From NCBI RefSeq assembly GCF_037031285.1, contig NZ_JAYEZO010000001.1, positions 62,001-126,000 on the forward strand: DNA of 64,000 nt, given 5' to 3'. The notes below the pieces were generated by a model. It saw nothing but the letters and a program-made list of their open reading frames with translations. It had not been told where the DNA came from and ran no database searches. The translations under genes and the position numbers were made by a program. This stretch comes from Halobellus sp. LT62. Lineage in GTDB: Archaea > Halobacteriota > Halobacteria > Halobacteriales > Haloferacaceae. Below are positions 42,625 to 50,951 of this stretch, one piece after another (the first letter of the stretch is position 1; each line of letters begins with the position of its first letter).

Positions 42625-43794
42625 CTACTGACTGTTGGCGTCATCAGCGCCGTATCCGCATCTCTCGGCGTCCCGAGCGGCCCGCTCGGCGGCCGCGTCG
42701 ATTCCGAGGTCGACGTCGTCGACGATGTCGCCGCCCCGCACGAGCGGCCGGAGGAGCGCCTCTCCCTCCTCCGGCCCCGACTCGTCGCGCCGCCCGACGT
42801 GGTGACCGCCCCCGGGTGTTCGATAGACCGCCTTCGCGCCGGTGAGCTTCCCGCGCTTGGCCGCCGGTTCGCCGTCGACTTCGACAATGTCGAGCGCGAA
42901 GTCGACGGGGTCGGCGTTGGAGACGTAGCCGCCGACGCCGAAGCCGTCGGCGACGTCGTCGAGCTCGCGGAGGTCCGACGGGCCGAGCCCGCCGGAGACG
43001 AAGATGTCGACGTCCTCGTGGTCGTACGTGTCCAGCGTCCAGCGGACTTCCCTGATGATGTGACGGAAGTCGCCGCGCCGCGAGCCGGTGGTATCGAGCC
43101 GCACGCTGTCGAGGCGATCGCCGAGGGCCTCTGCGGCCCGCAGCGCCTCGTCGGTCTCGTCGGAGTAGGTGTCGCACAGCGCCACGCGCGGCACGTCCTC
43201 GTCGACAGCGTCGTCGAACGCCCGCCACGCCTGCTCTTGGTTGTCGCGACCGAAGCAGATGAGAAGCGCGTGCGGCATCGTCCCGCCCGCCTCCCGGTCG
43301 ATCACCTCGCCGGCGGCGACGTGCGAGAACCCGTCGAGCCCGGCGACGAGCGCGCTGCGCTCGATCATCGCCGCGATCGAGGGGTGGACGTGTCTCGCAC
43401 CGAAGGAGAGGACCGTCGACGCCGGTGCCGCCCGGCGAACGTCGAGCGCGGCGGTCGCGACGCCCGAGGCGTGCGAGAGAAATCCGAGCAGCGATGTCTC
43501 GAAGCGCGCGAACTCGAGATACTCGCCCTCGATCCGCATCACTGGGCCGCCGTCGAACAGTCGCCCCGGCGGGACGACGTCGACGTCGACGTCCTTCCCT
43601 TCTAAAAGCGCGGCGGCGTCTTTGACGCCCGCCAGCAGTTCGTAGTCGCCGTCGGGGAACTGATCGGCGGTCACCTCCGCGACGACGCGGGGGTTCCGCC
43701 CCGCGTGCCGGAGCGTCGTCTCCGTCCGATCGAAGTACGCGTCGGTCGCCGACCCCTCACTGATGGCGTCGGGACCGACGATGTCGAACTCCAT
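42625..43794 (-). CDS. pncB: Nicotinate phosphoribosyltransferase
   Basis: Makes nicotinate mononucleotide in NAD salvage. 389 residues, archaeal short form. Motifs: the N-terminal SEGSATDAYFDRTE loop, LSFGARHVHPSIAAMIERSA (catalytic His region), RLDTTGSRRGDFRHIIREVR and FVSGGLGPSDLREL. Nicotinamidase, which makes its substrate, lies about 1.8 kb away, so this is a salvage neighbourhood. Strand is opposite to pncA. Confidence 0.95.
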   Translation of the reverse strand: MEFDIVGPDAISEGSATDAYFDRTETTLRHAGRNPRVVAEVTADQFPDGDYELLAGVKDAAALLEGKDVDVDVVPPGRLFDGGPVMRIEGEYLEFARFETSLLGFLSHASGVATAALDVRRAAPASTVLSFGARHVHPSIAAMIERSALVAGLDGFSHVAAGEVIDREAGGTMPHALLICFGRDNQEQAWRAFDDAVDEDVPRVALCDTYSDETDEALRAAEALGDRLDSVRLDTTGSRRGDFRHIIREVRWTLDTYDHEDVDIFVSGGLGPSDLRELDDVADGFGVGGYVSNADPVDFALDIVEVDGEPAAKRGKLTGAKAVYRTPGGGHHVGRRDESGPEEGEALLRPLVRGGDIVDDVDLGIDAAAERAARDAERCGYGADDANSQ

Positions 43795-43912
43795 ACGCGC
43801 CGTTGGCGGGGCGCGTTGAAAAATTCACTCGTTCGGCCCGTCACTCCGAAGGGGATTCCTCTTCAATTTCGGCGGGCCAGATTGCGACGCTGTCGATCCG
43901 GCCGCTGCCAAC

Positions 43913-45361
43913 TCAGGACTGTCGCGGCCGGATGTCGTCGACGTCCTCGACCGTTGGTCCGTTCACGATCGTCACGCGCGTCCCCGATCGGGTGACGCGG
44001 AACGCGTCCGCGAACTGCCCGTCAGGGACGACGTAGGTGTTCGTCGCCCGTTCTTCGGCGTCGTGAGCGTCGAGGATCGCCCGATAGGCGCGCTGGAACT
44101 CGCGCGCGTCCCGCTCGGTGTCCCACTCGGTCGTCCAGACGTACCCGTACTCGGTCCCCGACTCGGTCGCCTGTTTGTAGGGGAACAGGCGGTCGTTCGC
44201 CCAGCCGGCGGACGGCTCGGCGTCGTAGTTGTAGGTGTCGTAGCGGTTCTCGACGTTGCCGATGGTTCGCGGGTCGATCGTCTCCGCGCCGCTCTGGCGG
44301 GCCTGATACCAGAACATCACGTACATCGACGCCTCGCCGACGGTGTCGGAGCCGTCTTCGCCCTGCTCGGGGAACGTCTCCCATCCGTTCCGCGCTCGAT
44401 CGCGGTACTCGATGGGGACGGGTTCCTCGTCCGTCCGGTGGATGATCTGCTCGGAGGACGCCGGCGGCGTCTCGAAGCGCTCGTCGATCGCGCTCCAGCC
44501 TTCACGCTCGACGAGGTCGTGGACGTAGACTGGCCCGTCGGAGTACGGCTGGAAGATCGTCAGGAAGATGCCGAGGTTCGGCGTTCCGCCGCCACCGCCG
44601 CCGCTCCCGCCGCTCGACGGCGTGGCGACGCACTCCCACGACTCCCCGCAGCGCTGCACGTAGCGCTGTTCGACGTACTTCGCGTCACCCTCGACGAGGC
44701 CGTCGGCCGCGAGCTGTTCGTCCTGCGTGTCCCCGCCGTATTTCTCCTTCGTCAGGTCGTACTGCTGGTCCTGCAGCGCGTGGACGAGTTCGTGGACGAG
44801 CGTCGCGTTGTTGATCGTCGGCGACTCCGGGGAGTCGGTGATGATCTTGATCTCGTCGTCCGCGGGCGAGTAAAAGCCCGCGACCGCGGAACTTCGCGTC
44901 TCGCCGATCGCCTCGCCGCTGCTCTCGGACTCCCCGGTGACGAACAGCGCTTCCCACACTTGGTCGTTCCAGCGCTCGTACTCGCTGGGCTCACCGTCGC
45001 TCGACCCGCCCGAAGAGCGGTTTCGGTACTCCGCACGGGAGATCACGTTCACGGGGACCTCGGAGTCGAACTCCTCGCCGCGGATGTACTCGACTCTGGC
45101 CATCGCCCGCGCGACGTACGCCTCCAACTCCGCGTCGGAGAGGCCGTCGGACTGGTCGACGTCGACCGATTCGTTGTGCCAGTAGCCGTTCTCCCAGCCG
45201 AGCACGTCGCCGTCGGGATCGTCGAAGTCGGCGTTCGGCGTCGCCGCGGCGTCATCGCCGGCCGGCGGAACGGGGTCCGACTCCATCACCGGAGCGCTAC
45301 ACCCGGCGAGGACGAGCAACAGGGCGAGGGCTGCGGCGAGTGTGCCGCGGTTCCGCGTCAT
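43913..45361 (-). CDS. Hvo_1808-like surface lipoprotein with HExxH motif
   Basis: 482 residues. A lipobox signal peptide (LALLLVLAGCSAP) anchors the protein outside. HELVH at 190-194 within TLVHELVHALQDQQYD is a zinc-protease-type motif, with a downstream Glu in LVEGDAKYVEQRY as possible third ligand. A Gly-rich loop (SSGGSGGGGGG) lies near 285. The start at ATG 45361 removes a non-signal upstream extension. The halophile family name is from memory. It lies between pncB and pncA. Confidence 0.88.
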   Translation of the reverse strand: MTRNRGTLAAALALLLVLAGCSAPVMESDPVPPAGDDAAATPNADFDDPDGDVLGWENGYWHNESVDVDQSDGLSDAELEAYVARAMARVEYIRGEEFDSEVPVNVISRAEYRNRSSGGSSDGEPSEYERWNDQVWEALFVTGESESSGEAIGETRSSAVAGFYSPADDEIKIITDSPESPTINNATLVHELVHALQDQQYDLTKEKYGGDTQDEQLAADGLVEGDAKYVEQRYVQRCGESWECVATPSSGGSGGGGGGTPNLGIFLTIFQPYSDGPVYVHDLVEREGWSAIDERFETPPASSEQIIHRTDEEPVPIEYRDRARNGWETFPEQGEDGSDTVGEASMYVMFWYQARQSGAETIDPRTIGNVENRYDTYNYDAEPSAGWANDRLFPYKQATESGTEYGYVWTTEWDTERDAREFQRAYRAILDAHDAEERATNTYVVPDGQFADAFRVTRSGTRVTIVNGPTVEDVDDIRPRQS

Positions 45362-45549
45362 TGTCCCAAGAACGGACCACGGAGGGAAGTACCTTTCCGC
45401 GTCGTCTGCGTGCCGGTTCGCGTCGTCCGCTGCCACCCGCTATCACTCGGCACTACCCGCCGCCACTGCTACCACCCGGTACACCCGCCGTCACGCCGCC
45501 GAACACCCCCGACCGAACGCCTTTGTCGACCGCAGTACTACGTTCCAGT

Positions 45550-46131
45550 ATGTCGACCGAAGCGTTCGATCCCGACCGAACCGCCGTCGTCGTCGTCGAT
45601 ATGCAGAACGGTTTCTGTCATCCCGACGGGAGCCTCCACGCGCCCGCGAGCGAGGCCGTCATCGATGACGTAACCGACCTCGTCGACGACGCTCGCGACG
45701 CCGGCGCGCGGATCGTCTACACCCGCGACGTCCACCCGCCGGAGCAGTTCGACGAGGCGCACTACTACGACGAGTTCGCCCGCTGGGGCGAACACGTCGT
45801 CGAGAACTCTTGGGAGGCCGAACTCGTCGACGAACTCGACGTTCGCGAGGGCGACCACGTCGTCGAAAAGCACACCTACGACGCCTTTTATGAGACGGAA
45901 CTCGACGGCTGGCTCTCCGCGCGCGGCGTCGACGACCTCCTCGTTTGCGGCACGCTCGCGAACGTCTGCGTCCTCCACACGGCGGGCAGCGCCGGACTGC
46001 GCGACTACCGCCCGGTACTGATCGAGGACGCTATCGGGGCCATCGAGGAGGCCCACAAGGAGTACGCCCTCGACCACGCCGATTGGCTCTTCGGCGAGGT
46101 GGCGACACGAGACGACATCGCGTTCGGGTAA
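45550..46131 (+). CDS. pncA: Nicotinamidase / isochorismatase-family hydrolase
   Basis: 193 residues. The cysteine-hydrolase triad is visible: Asp17 (VVVDMQNGF), Lys107 (VVEKHTYDAF) and Cys140 (GTLANVCVLHTA), with metal ligands near Asp60/His62 (TRDVHPPEQF). This fits nicotinamidase, making nicotinate for the pncB product nearby. ATG 45550 is consistent with the family N-terminus. A general isochorismatase role is the alternative. Confidence 0.87.
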   Translation: MSTEAFDPDRTAVVVVDMQNGFCHPDGSLHAPASEAVIDDVTDLVDDARDAGARIVYTRDVHPPEQFDEAHYYDEFARWGEHVVENSWEAELVDELDVREGDHVVEKHTYDAFYETELDGWLSARGVDDLLVCGTLANVCVLHTAGSAGLRDYRPVLIEDAIGAIEEAHKEYALDHADWLFGEVATRDDIAFG

Positions 46132-46164
46132 CTGACGCCGATCGGCACCGATCCCGCGGCTCGC

Positions 46165-46665
46165 TCAGTCCCGGAACAGCCGATAGGAGGCCTGTCCAGT
46201 AGCGACGGCCTCGCCGGAGGACGTTCCTTCCCGACGGCTCGAGACGTCGTCGACGTCCTCGGGACTCCGGCTGACGACTGTCACCGTACTCACGCCGATC
46301 GTCCCGCCGGAACGCACGACTTCGGCGGTCGCGGTCAGATCGCCCGACGCGCGTCGGAGGTAGTTGACGTTGAGGTTCACGGTCGCGACGCCGCCGTCGA
46401 TCGGATCGCCGAGGAGCGTCCGCTGTGCGATCCCGCCGGCGGTGTCGATGAGGGTCGCCGCGATACCGCCGTGGACGGTCGGCGGACTCGTCGTGTTCGT
46501 CAGTTTCTCGTCGTACGGGATCGTCATCACCGCTCGCCCGGGTTCGAGCGTCTCGATCCGCGTGCCGAGCCACGAGAGGTAGCCGTGCTCGCGTTCGATA
46601 TACGCTTGGACGAACGCCGCGGCGTCGTCGGGCAGCCCCGACAGCTCCTCGTCTTCGTCGGTCAT
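46165..46665 (-). CDS. PaaI-type hotdog thioesterase
   Basis: 166 residues. The hotdog-fold thioesterase signature VHGGIAATLIDTAGGIAQ holds the conserved HGG and Asp, followed by ATVNLNVNYLRRASGDLTAT. Hydrolyses acyl-CoA thioesters in the family; the substrate is unknown. A charged insert (EDVDDVSSRREGTSS) occurs near the end. It sits between pncA (convergent) and the M23-like gene. Confidence 0.92.
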   Translation of the reverse strand: MTDEDEELSGLPDDAAAFVQAYIEREHGYLSWLGTRIETLEPGRAVMTIPYDEKLTNTTSPPTVHGGIAATLIDTAGGIAQRTLLGDPIDGGVATVNLNVNYLRRASGDLTATAEVVRSGGTIGVSTVTVVSRSPEDVDDVSSRREGTSSGEAVATGQASYRLFRD

Positions 46666-46739
46666 ACCGAATCCGCGCGCGGAGCGCGTATGTACCCGAC
46701 GGTCTCGTCATCAGGGACGACGCACGGTCTCACCGCGCT

Positions 46740-47765
46740 CTATCCGAGTCTGATCGGATCGTCGCTCTCGCGGATTTCGACTTCGACCCGCTCTCCGACT
46801 CGAAACTCGCGATCCGGACAGACGAGTTTGGCTCCGAACTCGGGATCGAGCGCGGCGAACAGCGAGAGGCCGGTTATCCGATCGCCGTTCGCGAGGACGT
46901 CGATGTCGCGCCACGCGACGGTTCGTCCCGACGCGTCGCCGACGCAGTGGCCGAGGAATGACACCGGGTCGAACGCTGTCCGCTCCGCTCTGCGCCCCCG
47001 CCCCAACGCACCGCCGTCGGCGTAGTGGGCCATCCCGCCGTCGAGGACGATCCGCTCTCCTTCCCCGTCGCCGACCCGTTCTCGTCCGTCGACGACGCCT
47101 GCGATCCCGGCGAACCGCTTGCCCGGGCTCGGATGCGCTGGCGCGTCGAGAAGCGCGTACGTGTCGCCCGTTTCGACCACCGTCCCGACGCCGTCCCACG
47201 CGAGGGGTTCGACCTCGACGGCGGCGGCGACCGGGAGCGATCCGCCCGCGCGGTGGAGGTTTTGGCCGCCCCGTCGGAACCCGACGTGGACGTGGTTCGC
47301 GACCCACGGCGCGAAGAAGCCCGAGCGGACCATCGGTCCGAGCGAGTCGCCGACGCCGACCGTCTCGCCCGGTTCGACTGTCGGCCGGACGTGGAGGATT
47401 CGTGCGACGAGCCCGTCCGCGCACTCGGCGTCGCCGCCGCCAGTGCCGTCGCTTCCGACGCGGATCCCGCTCCGTTCGCAGTCGACGTCGACGAGGATCA
47501 GGAACTCCGCGTCGTCGGCGTACGATTTCGGCGGCGCTCGCACCGTCTGCGTCTCCAGCACCTCGCCGGCGACGGGAGCGATCCCCTCGTTCGTCGCCGG
47601 GTAGAGATCGATCGCACAACCCGCCGCGTGTGCGGGATACGGCGAGTTATAGAGGGAAAACCGGCGATACCGACGGAGCGTCGACGCCGGGACGAGGACG
47701 TCGTCGCCGGGGGCTTGCGACCGCCTCTCCGTCTCCCGATACCGACGACCGTCACTCGGCGTCAC
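46740..47765 (-). CDS. M23/LytM-like putative peptidase domain protein
   Basis: 341 residues if the GTG at 47765 is used (M/VTPSDGRRYRETERR); the start is uncertain. The first half has the M23 shape: YPAHAAGCAIDLYPATNEGI, APVAGEVLETQTV, then ARILHVRPTVEPGETVGVGD and ANHVHVGFR, the last being the H-x-H metal site. The first zinc ligand motif is altered, so activity is doubtful. No signal peptide is seen. The rest (about 200-341) is beta-rich and unassigned. Divergent from the lipoate-ligase gene. Confidence 0.75.
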   Translation of the reverse strand: MTPSDGRRYRETERRSQAPGDDVLVPASTLRRYRRFSLYNSPYPAHAAGCAIDLYPATNEGIAPVAGEVLETQTVRAPPKSYADDAEFLILVDVDCERSGIRVGSDGTGGGDAECADGLVARILHVRPTVEPGETVGVGDSLGPMVRSGFFAPWVANHVHVGFRRGGQNLHRAGGSLPVAAAVEVEPLAWDGVGTVVETGDTYALLDAPAHPSPGKRFAGIAGVVDGRERVGDGEGERIVLDGGMAHYADGGALGRGRRAERTAFDPVSFLGHCVGDASGRTVAWRDIDVLANGDRITGLSLFAALDPEFGAKLVCPDREFRVGERVEVEIRESDDPIRLG

Positions 47766-47834
47766 GTCGATCCACCGACCATACGCCTCGGCGGGACCGA
47801 GAGCGCTTAGGTGCGTCGGCACCGATCCCCGAGC

Positions 47835-48578
47835 GTGATCGACCGCCTCGTCGCCGACTGTGAGTCGGTCCGAACCGTCTGCGGACGCGCGCCGTCGTTG
47901 GACGCCGACCGGAGGGTCGTCGAGCGACTCAGCGATGCGGTCGCAGAGACGGGTGTGCCCGCGGTTCGCGTCTGGACGCCGCATCGACAGGTGGCGTTCG
48001 GCCGTCGCGACGCGCGTGCGGACGGCTACGACCACGCTCGCGAGCGAGCGGAAGCGCACGGCTATCCCGCGATCGAGCGGAGCGTCGGCGGGCGGGCGGT
48101 GGCGTACGCCGGAACGACGGTCGCGTTCGCGGTGATCGTGCCCACAGTGAGGCCGCGCCGTGGGACGGAAGCGCGCTACGACGCCGCGACGACGGGCGTC
48201 GTCCGCGCGTTGCGATCGCTGGGCGTCCCCGCTCGCCGCGGCGAGCCCGAGGTGTCGTTCTGCCCCGGTGACCACTCGGTGCAGGCGCGCGGGAAGATCT
48301 CGGGGCTCGCCCAGCGGATCCAGCGGGAGACGGCGCGCGTCTCCGGCATCGTCGTCGTCGACGCCCACGAGGAACTCGCGGCGGTCCTCGACGATGTCTA
48401 CGACGCGCTCGGCGTCCCGTTCGATCCCGAGTCGATGGGCAGCGTCGATCGCGGCGGCGGTCCCGCGGATCCGGACACGGTCGTCGAGGCGTTGTTCGAC
48501 GCGTTTTGCGGTGATCTTCTGCGAGAGTCGGCGACTGTCGACGAAGTCCTCAGAGAGACGGGCGAAGCCCGAGACTGA
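47835..48578 (+). CDS. lplA: Lipoate-protein ligase-like protein
   Basis: 247 residues from GTG 47835. Family features: WTPHRQVAFGRRDARADGYD (substrate loop), ERSVGGRAVAYAGTTVAFAV with the RxxGG motif, and CPGDHSVQARGKISGLAQR with the catalytic Lys in a GKISGLAQR context. It attaches lipoate or octanoate to lipoyl domains, or may be a related acyl transferase. No lipoylated partner lies in the window. Confidence 0.85.
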   Translation: MIDRLVADCESVRTVCGRAPSLDADRRVVERLSDAVAETGVPAVRVWTPHRQVAFGRRDARADGYDHARERAEAHGYPAIERSVGGRAVAYAGTTVAFAVIVPTVRPRRGTEARYDAATTGVVRALRSLGVPARRGEPEVSFCPGDHSVQARGKISGLAQRIQRETARVSGIVVVDAHEELAAVLDDVYDALGVPFDPESMGSVDRGGGPADPDTVVEALFDAFCGDLLRESATVDEVLRETGEARD

Positions 48579-48634
48579 GTCCATCCGACGATCTGAACCG
48601 TCGGGCTTAGGTCGCGCGCGGACGACGCCGACGT

Positions 48635-49936
48635 ATGTCGATGCTCTTTCGCGACGCCCGTCTCGCCGACGGACGGATCCGTGACGTTCGAACCGAATCG
48701 GGGCGGATCACCGCCGTCGACCGCGCCGTCGACGCTGCGGACGACGACCGCGTCGTCGCTGCCGACGAACGACTGCTGCTCCCGGGGGCGATCGACGCTC
48801 ACGTTCACTTTCGCGAGCCGGGACACGCGCACAAGGAGACGTGGACGACGGGCTCTCAGAGCGCGGCTGCCGGCGGCGTGACGACTGCCGTCGACCAACC
48901 GAACACGTCCCCGCCGACGATATCCGGCGAGACGTTCGACGCGAAGGCGTCGCTCGCGGCCGAGTCGTGTATCGACTACGGCATCAGCGGCGGCGTCACG
49001 CCCGAGTGGGACCCCGAACCGCTGTTCGCCCGACCGCTGTTCGCACTCGGCGAAGTGTTTCTCGCGGACTCGACGGGCGATATGGGCATCGAGGCCGACC
49101 TCTTCGCGGACGCGGTCGAACGGGCGGCCGATGCCGGCGTCGTCGTCACTGTCCACGCGGAGGACGCCGACCTGTTCGACGAGACGGCTCGCGAGCGCGA
49201 CGCCGGCGGCGTCGGTCACGACGCCGACGCCGACGTCTGGAGTCAGTACCGGGCCGCCGAAGCCGAGGCGGCGGCGGTCGCGCGCGCCGTCGAGGTCGGT
49301 GCAGACTCCGGTGCCGACATCCACATCGCGCACACGAGCACCCCCGAGGGCGTCGACGCGGCCGTCGCCGGCGGCGCGACCTGCGAGGCGACGCCGCATC
49401 ACCTCTTTCTCTCTCGCGAGGACGCGAGCGAACTCGGGACGTACGGGCGGATGAACCCGCCGCTCCGCAGCGAGGAGCGCCGCGCGGCGCTGTGGCAGCG
49501 GCTCGTCGACGGCGACGTCGACATCGTCGCGACCGATCACGCCCCGCACACCGTCGAGGAGAAGGAGGTCGGGCTGTGGGACGCGCCGAGCGGCGTCCCC
49601 GGCGTCGAGACGATGCTGCCGCTGTTGCTGGAGCGAGCGCGACGGGGAGATCTCTCCTACGAGCGCGTCCGCGACGTCACCGCGACGAACGCCGCGGAGA
49701 TCTTCGACCTTCCGCGAAAGGGCCGCGTCGCCGAGGGCTACGATGCGGACCTCGTGCTCGTCGATCCCGACGCCTCACGGGAGATCCGCGGCGAGGACCT
49801 CCACTCGAAGTGCGGGTGGACGCCGTTCGAGGGGTTCGAGGGCGTCTTCCCGGACCTGACGCTGGTAGGAGGCGAGGTCGTCTACGACGGAAGTAATGTC
49901 GTCGGAGACCCGACCGGCCAGAACGTCCGGCGATAG
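48635..49936 (+). CDS. pyrC: Dihydroorotase
   Basis: Third step of pyrimidine synthesis, 433 residues, amidohydrolase fold. Metal-site HVHFREPG has His56 and His58. TTGSQSAAAGGVTTAVDQPN, HIAHTSTPEGVDAAV and VATDHAPHTVEEK complete the set. Full length for the archaeal form. Start at ATG 48635; a second Met two codons on is an alternative. Another pyrimidine gene, pyrH, is elsewhere in the window but not linked. Confidence 0.95.
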   Translation: MSMLFRDARLADGRIRDVRTESGRITAVDRAVDAADDDRVVAADERLLLPGAIDAHVHFREPGHAHKETWTTGSQSAAAGGVTTAVDQPNTSPPTISGETFDAKASLAAESCIDYGISGGVTPEWDPEPLFARPLFALGEVFLADSTGDMGIEADLFADAVERAADAGVVVTVHAEDADLFDETARERDAGGVGHDADADVWSQYRAAEAEAAAVARAVEVGADSGADIHIAHTSTPEGVDAAVAGGATCEATPHHLFLSREDASELGTYGRMNPPLRSEERRAALWQRLVDGDVDIVATDHAPHTVEEKEVGLWDAPSGVPGVETMLPLLLERARRGDLSYERVRDVTATNAAEIFDLPRKGRVAEGYDADLVLVDPDASREIRGEDLHSKCGWTPFEGFEGVFPDLTLVGGEVVYDGSNVVGDPTGQNVRR

Positions 49937-49959
49937 ACGCCGCTGTCCGGTTTTAGCTG

Positions 49960-50130
49960 ACAGCTGGCACCCGCGAGCGCGACGCGTTCCGCTCCCGTCT
50001 CGCGTCCGCGTCGCCCGTGGATCCCGCGTCGACGTGCCAGACAACCGCTGCCCGACGCGGGGCCGTGTTCAAGTCACGGCGACGGTGGCCTCGCTATCTG
50101 ATATAAACTCTCGCAGGAAACGTCGCTTCT
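49960..50130 (+). repeat. Dispersed intergenic repeat, copy 3
   Basis: Between the convergent 3' ends of pyrC and the amidase gene. It carries the inverted pair CCCGCGTCG (50023-50031) / CGACGCGGG (50053-50061) with a 21-base spacer, and an intact ACGTGCCAGACAACCGCTGC site. The right half has CACGGCGACGGTGGCCTCG and then GATATAAACTCTCGC. Left half similar to copy 1 (GGCACCCGCGAGCGCGA). Confidence 0.75.
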
Positions 50131-50151
50131 GGCCGTCGATTCGAGCGAAAC

Positions 50152-50949
50152 TCAGAGTCGCCGGTCCGCGAGCGCCGGGAACGACTCGCGCGTCTCGCGG
50201 ACCTCCTCGCGGTCGACCTCCGCGTACGCCGTCCGCGCGTCCGTCCCGGCGTTCGCGCGCTCGACACCCCACGGGTCGACGACGACGCTCTCGCCGCCGA
50301 GGTCGACGCCGTCGATCGAACCCGTGAGGTTCGCGGCGACGAGGATCGTCTGATTCTCGACCGCCCGAGTTCGGGTGAACAGGTGCCAGTGGTCGATCCG
50401 CTCGCGGGGCCACGCGGAGGTGACGAGGAGAATTTCGACGCCGGCGTTGACGAGTCTGCGATAGAGCGTCGGGAACCGGAGGTCGTAGCAGGTCGTCAGC
50501 CCGACCGTCCCGAGGTCGGTCTCGACGACGCTGGGGTCGGTGCCGGGAGTGAGCAGGTTCGACTCCTCGGAGTCGTATCCGAACAGGTGGATCTTCCGGT
50601 AGGTCGCGAGGAGATCGCCGCCCGGACCGAACAGCAGCGAGGTGTTGTAGAGTTCTTCCCCGGTTTCGTCTCCGCCGGGTTCGCTGCCGACACGCTCGAC
50701 GAGGCTGCCGCCGTGCAGGTGAATCGACAGGTCGTCGGCAAGCTCCGACAGCCAGTCGGCCGTCGGTCCCGGAACCGACTCCGCGGCGTCGCGGTAGGCG
50801 TCGAACGCGAAGTAGCCCACCGGCCACAGCTCCGGGAGGACGACGAGGTCCGCGCCGTCCGCCGCGGCCGCGTGAATTCGCGATTCGGCCCGGTCTCTGT
50901 TGCCCTCCGGATCGTTTCGAGCCGGGAGTTGGACGGCGGCGACGCGCAT
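50152..50949 (-). CDS. Carbon-nitrogen hydrolase (nitrilase superfamily)
   Basis: 265 residues. The Glu-Lys-Cys triad is in place: Glu40 (VVLPELWPVGYF), Lys119 (YRKIHLFGY) and Cys154 (GLTTCYDLRFPTLYR). Likely an omega-amidase or related amide hydrolase; the FPTLYRRLVNAGVEILLV signature fits that branch. The ATG lies two bases after the glpK stop, so it is co-transcribed with glycerol kinase, though a metabolic link is not obvious. Confidence 0.93.
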   Translation of the reverse strand: MRVAAVQLPARNDPEGNRDRAESRIHAAAADGADLVVLPELWPVGYFAFDAYRDAAESVPGPTADWLSELADDLSIHLHGGSLVERVGSEPGGDETGEELYNTSLLFGPGGDLLATYRKIHLFGYDSEESNLLTPGTDPSVVETDLGTVGLTTCYDLRFPTLYRRLVNAGVEILLVTSAWPRERIDHWHLFTRTRAVENQTILVAANLTGSIDGVDLGGESVVVDPWGVERANAGTDARTAYAEVDREEVRETRESFPALADRRL

Positions 50950-50951
50950 TC

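Noticed and set aside
46740-48584. Extended 614-codon reading of the M23-like gene
   Set aside because: The upstream third is antisense to the lipoate-ligase-like gene, which has clear motifs. Only the part after about 47765 has protein-like character.
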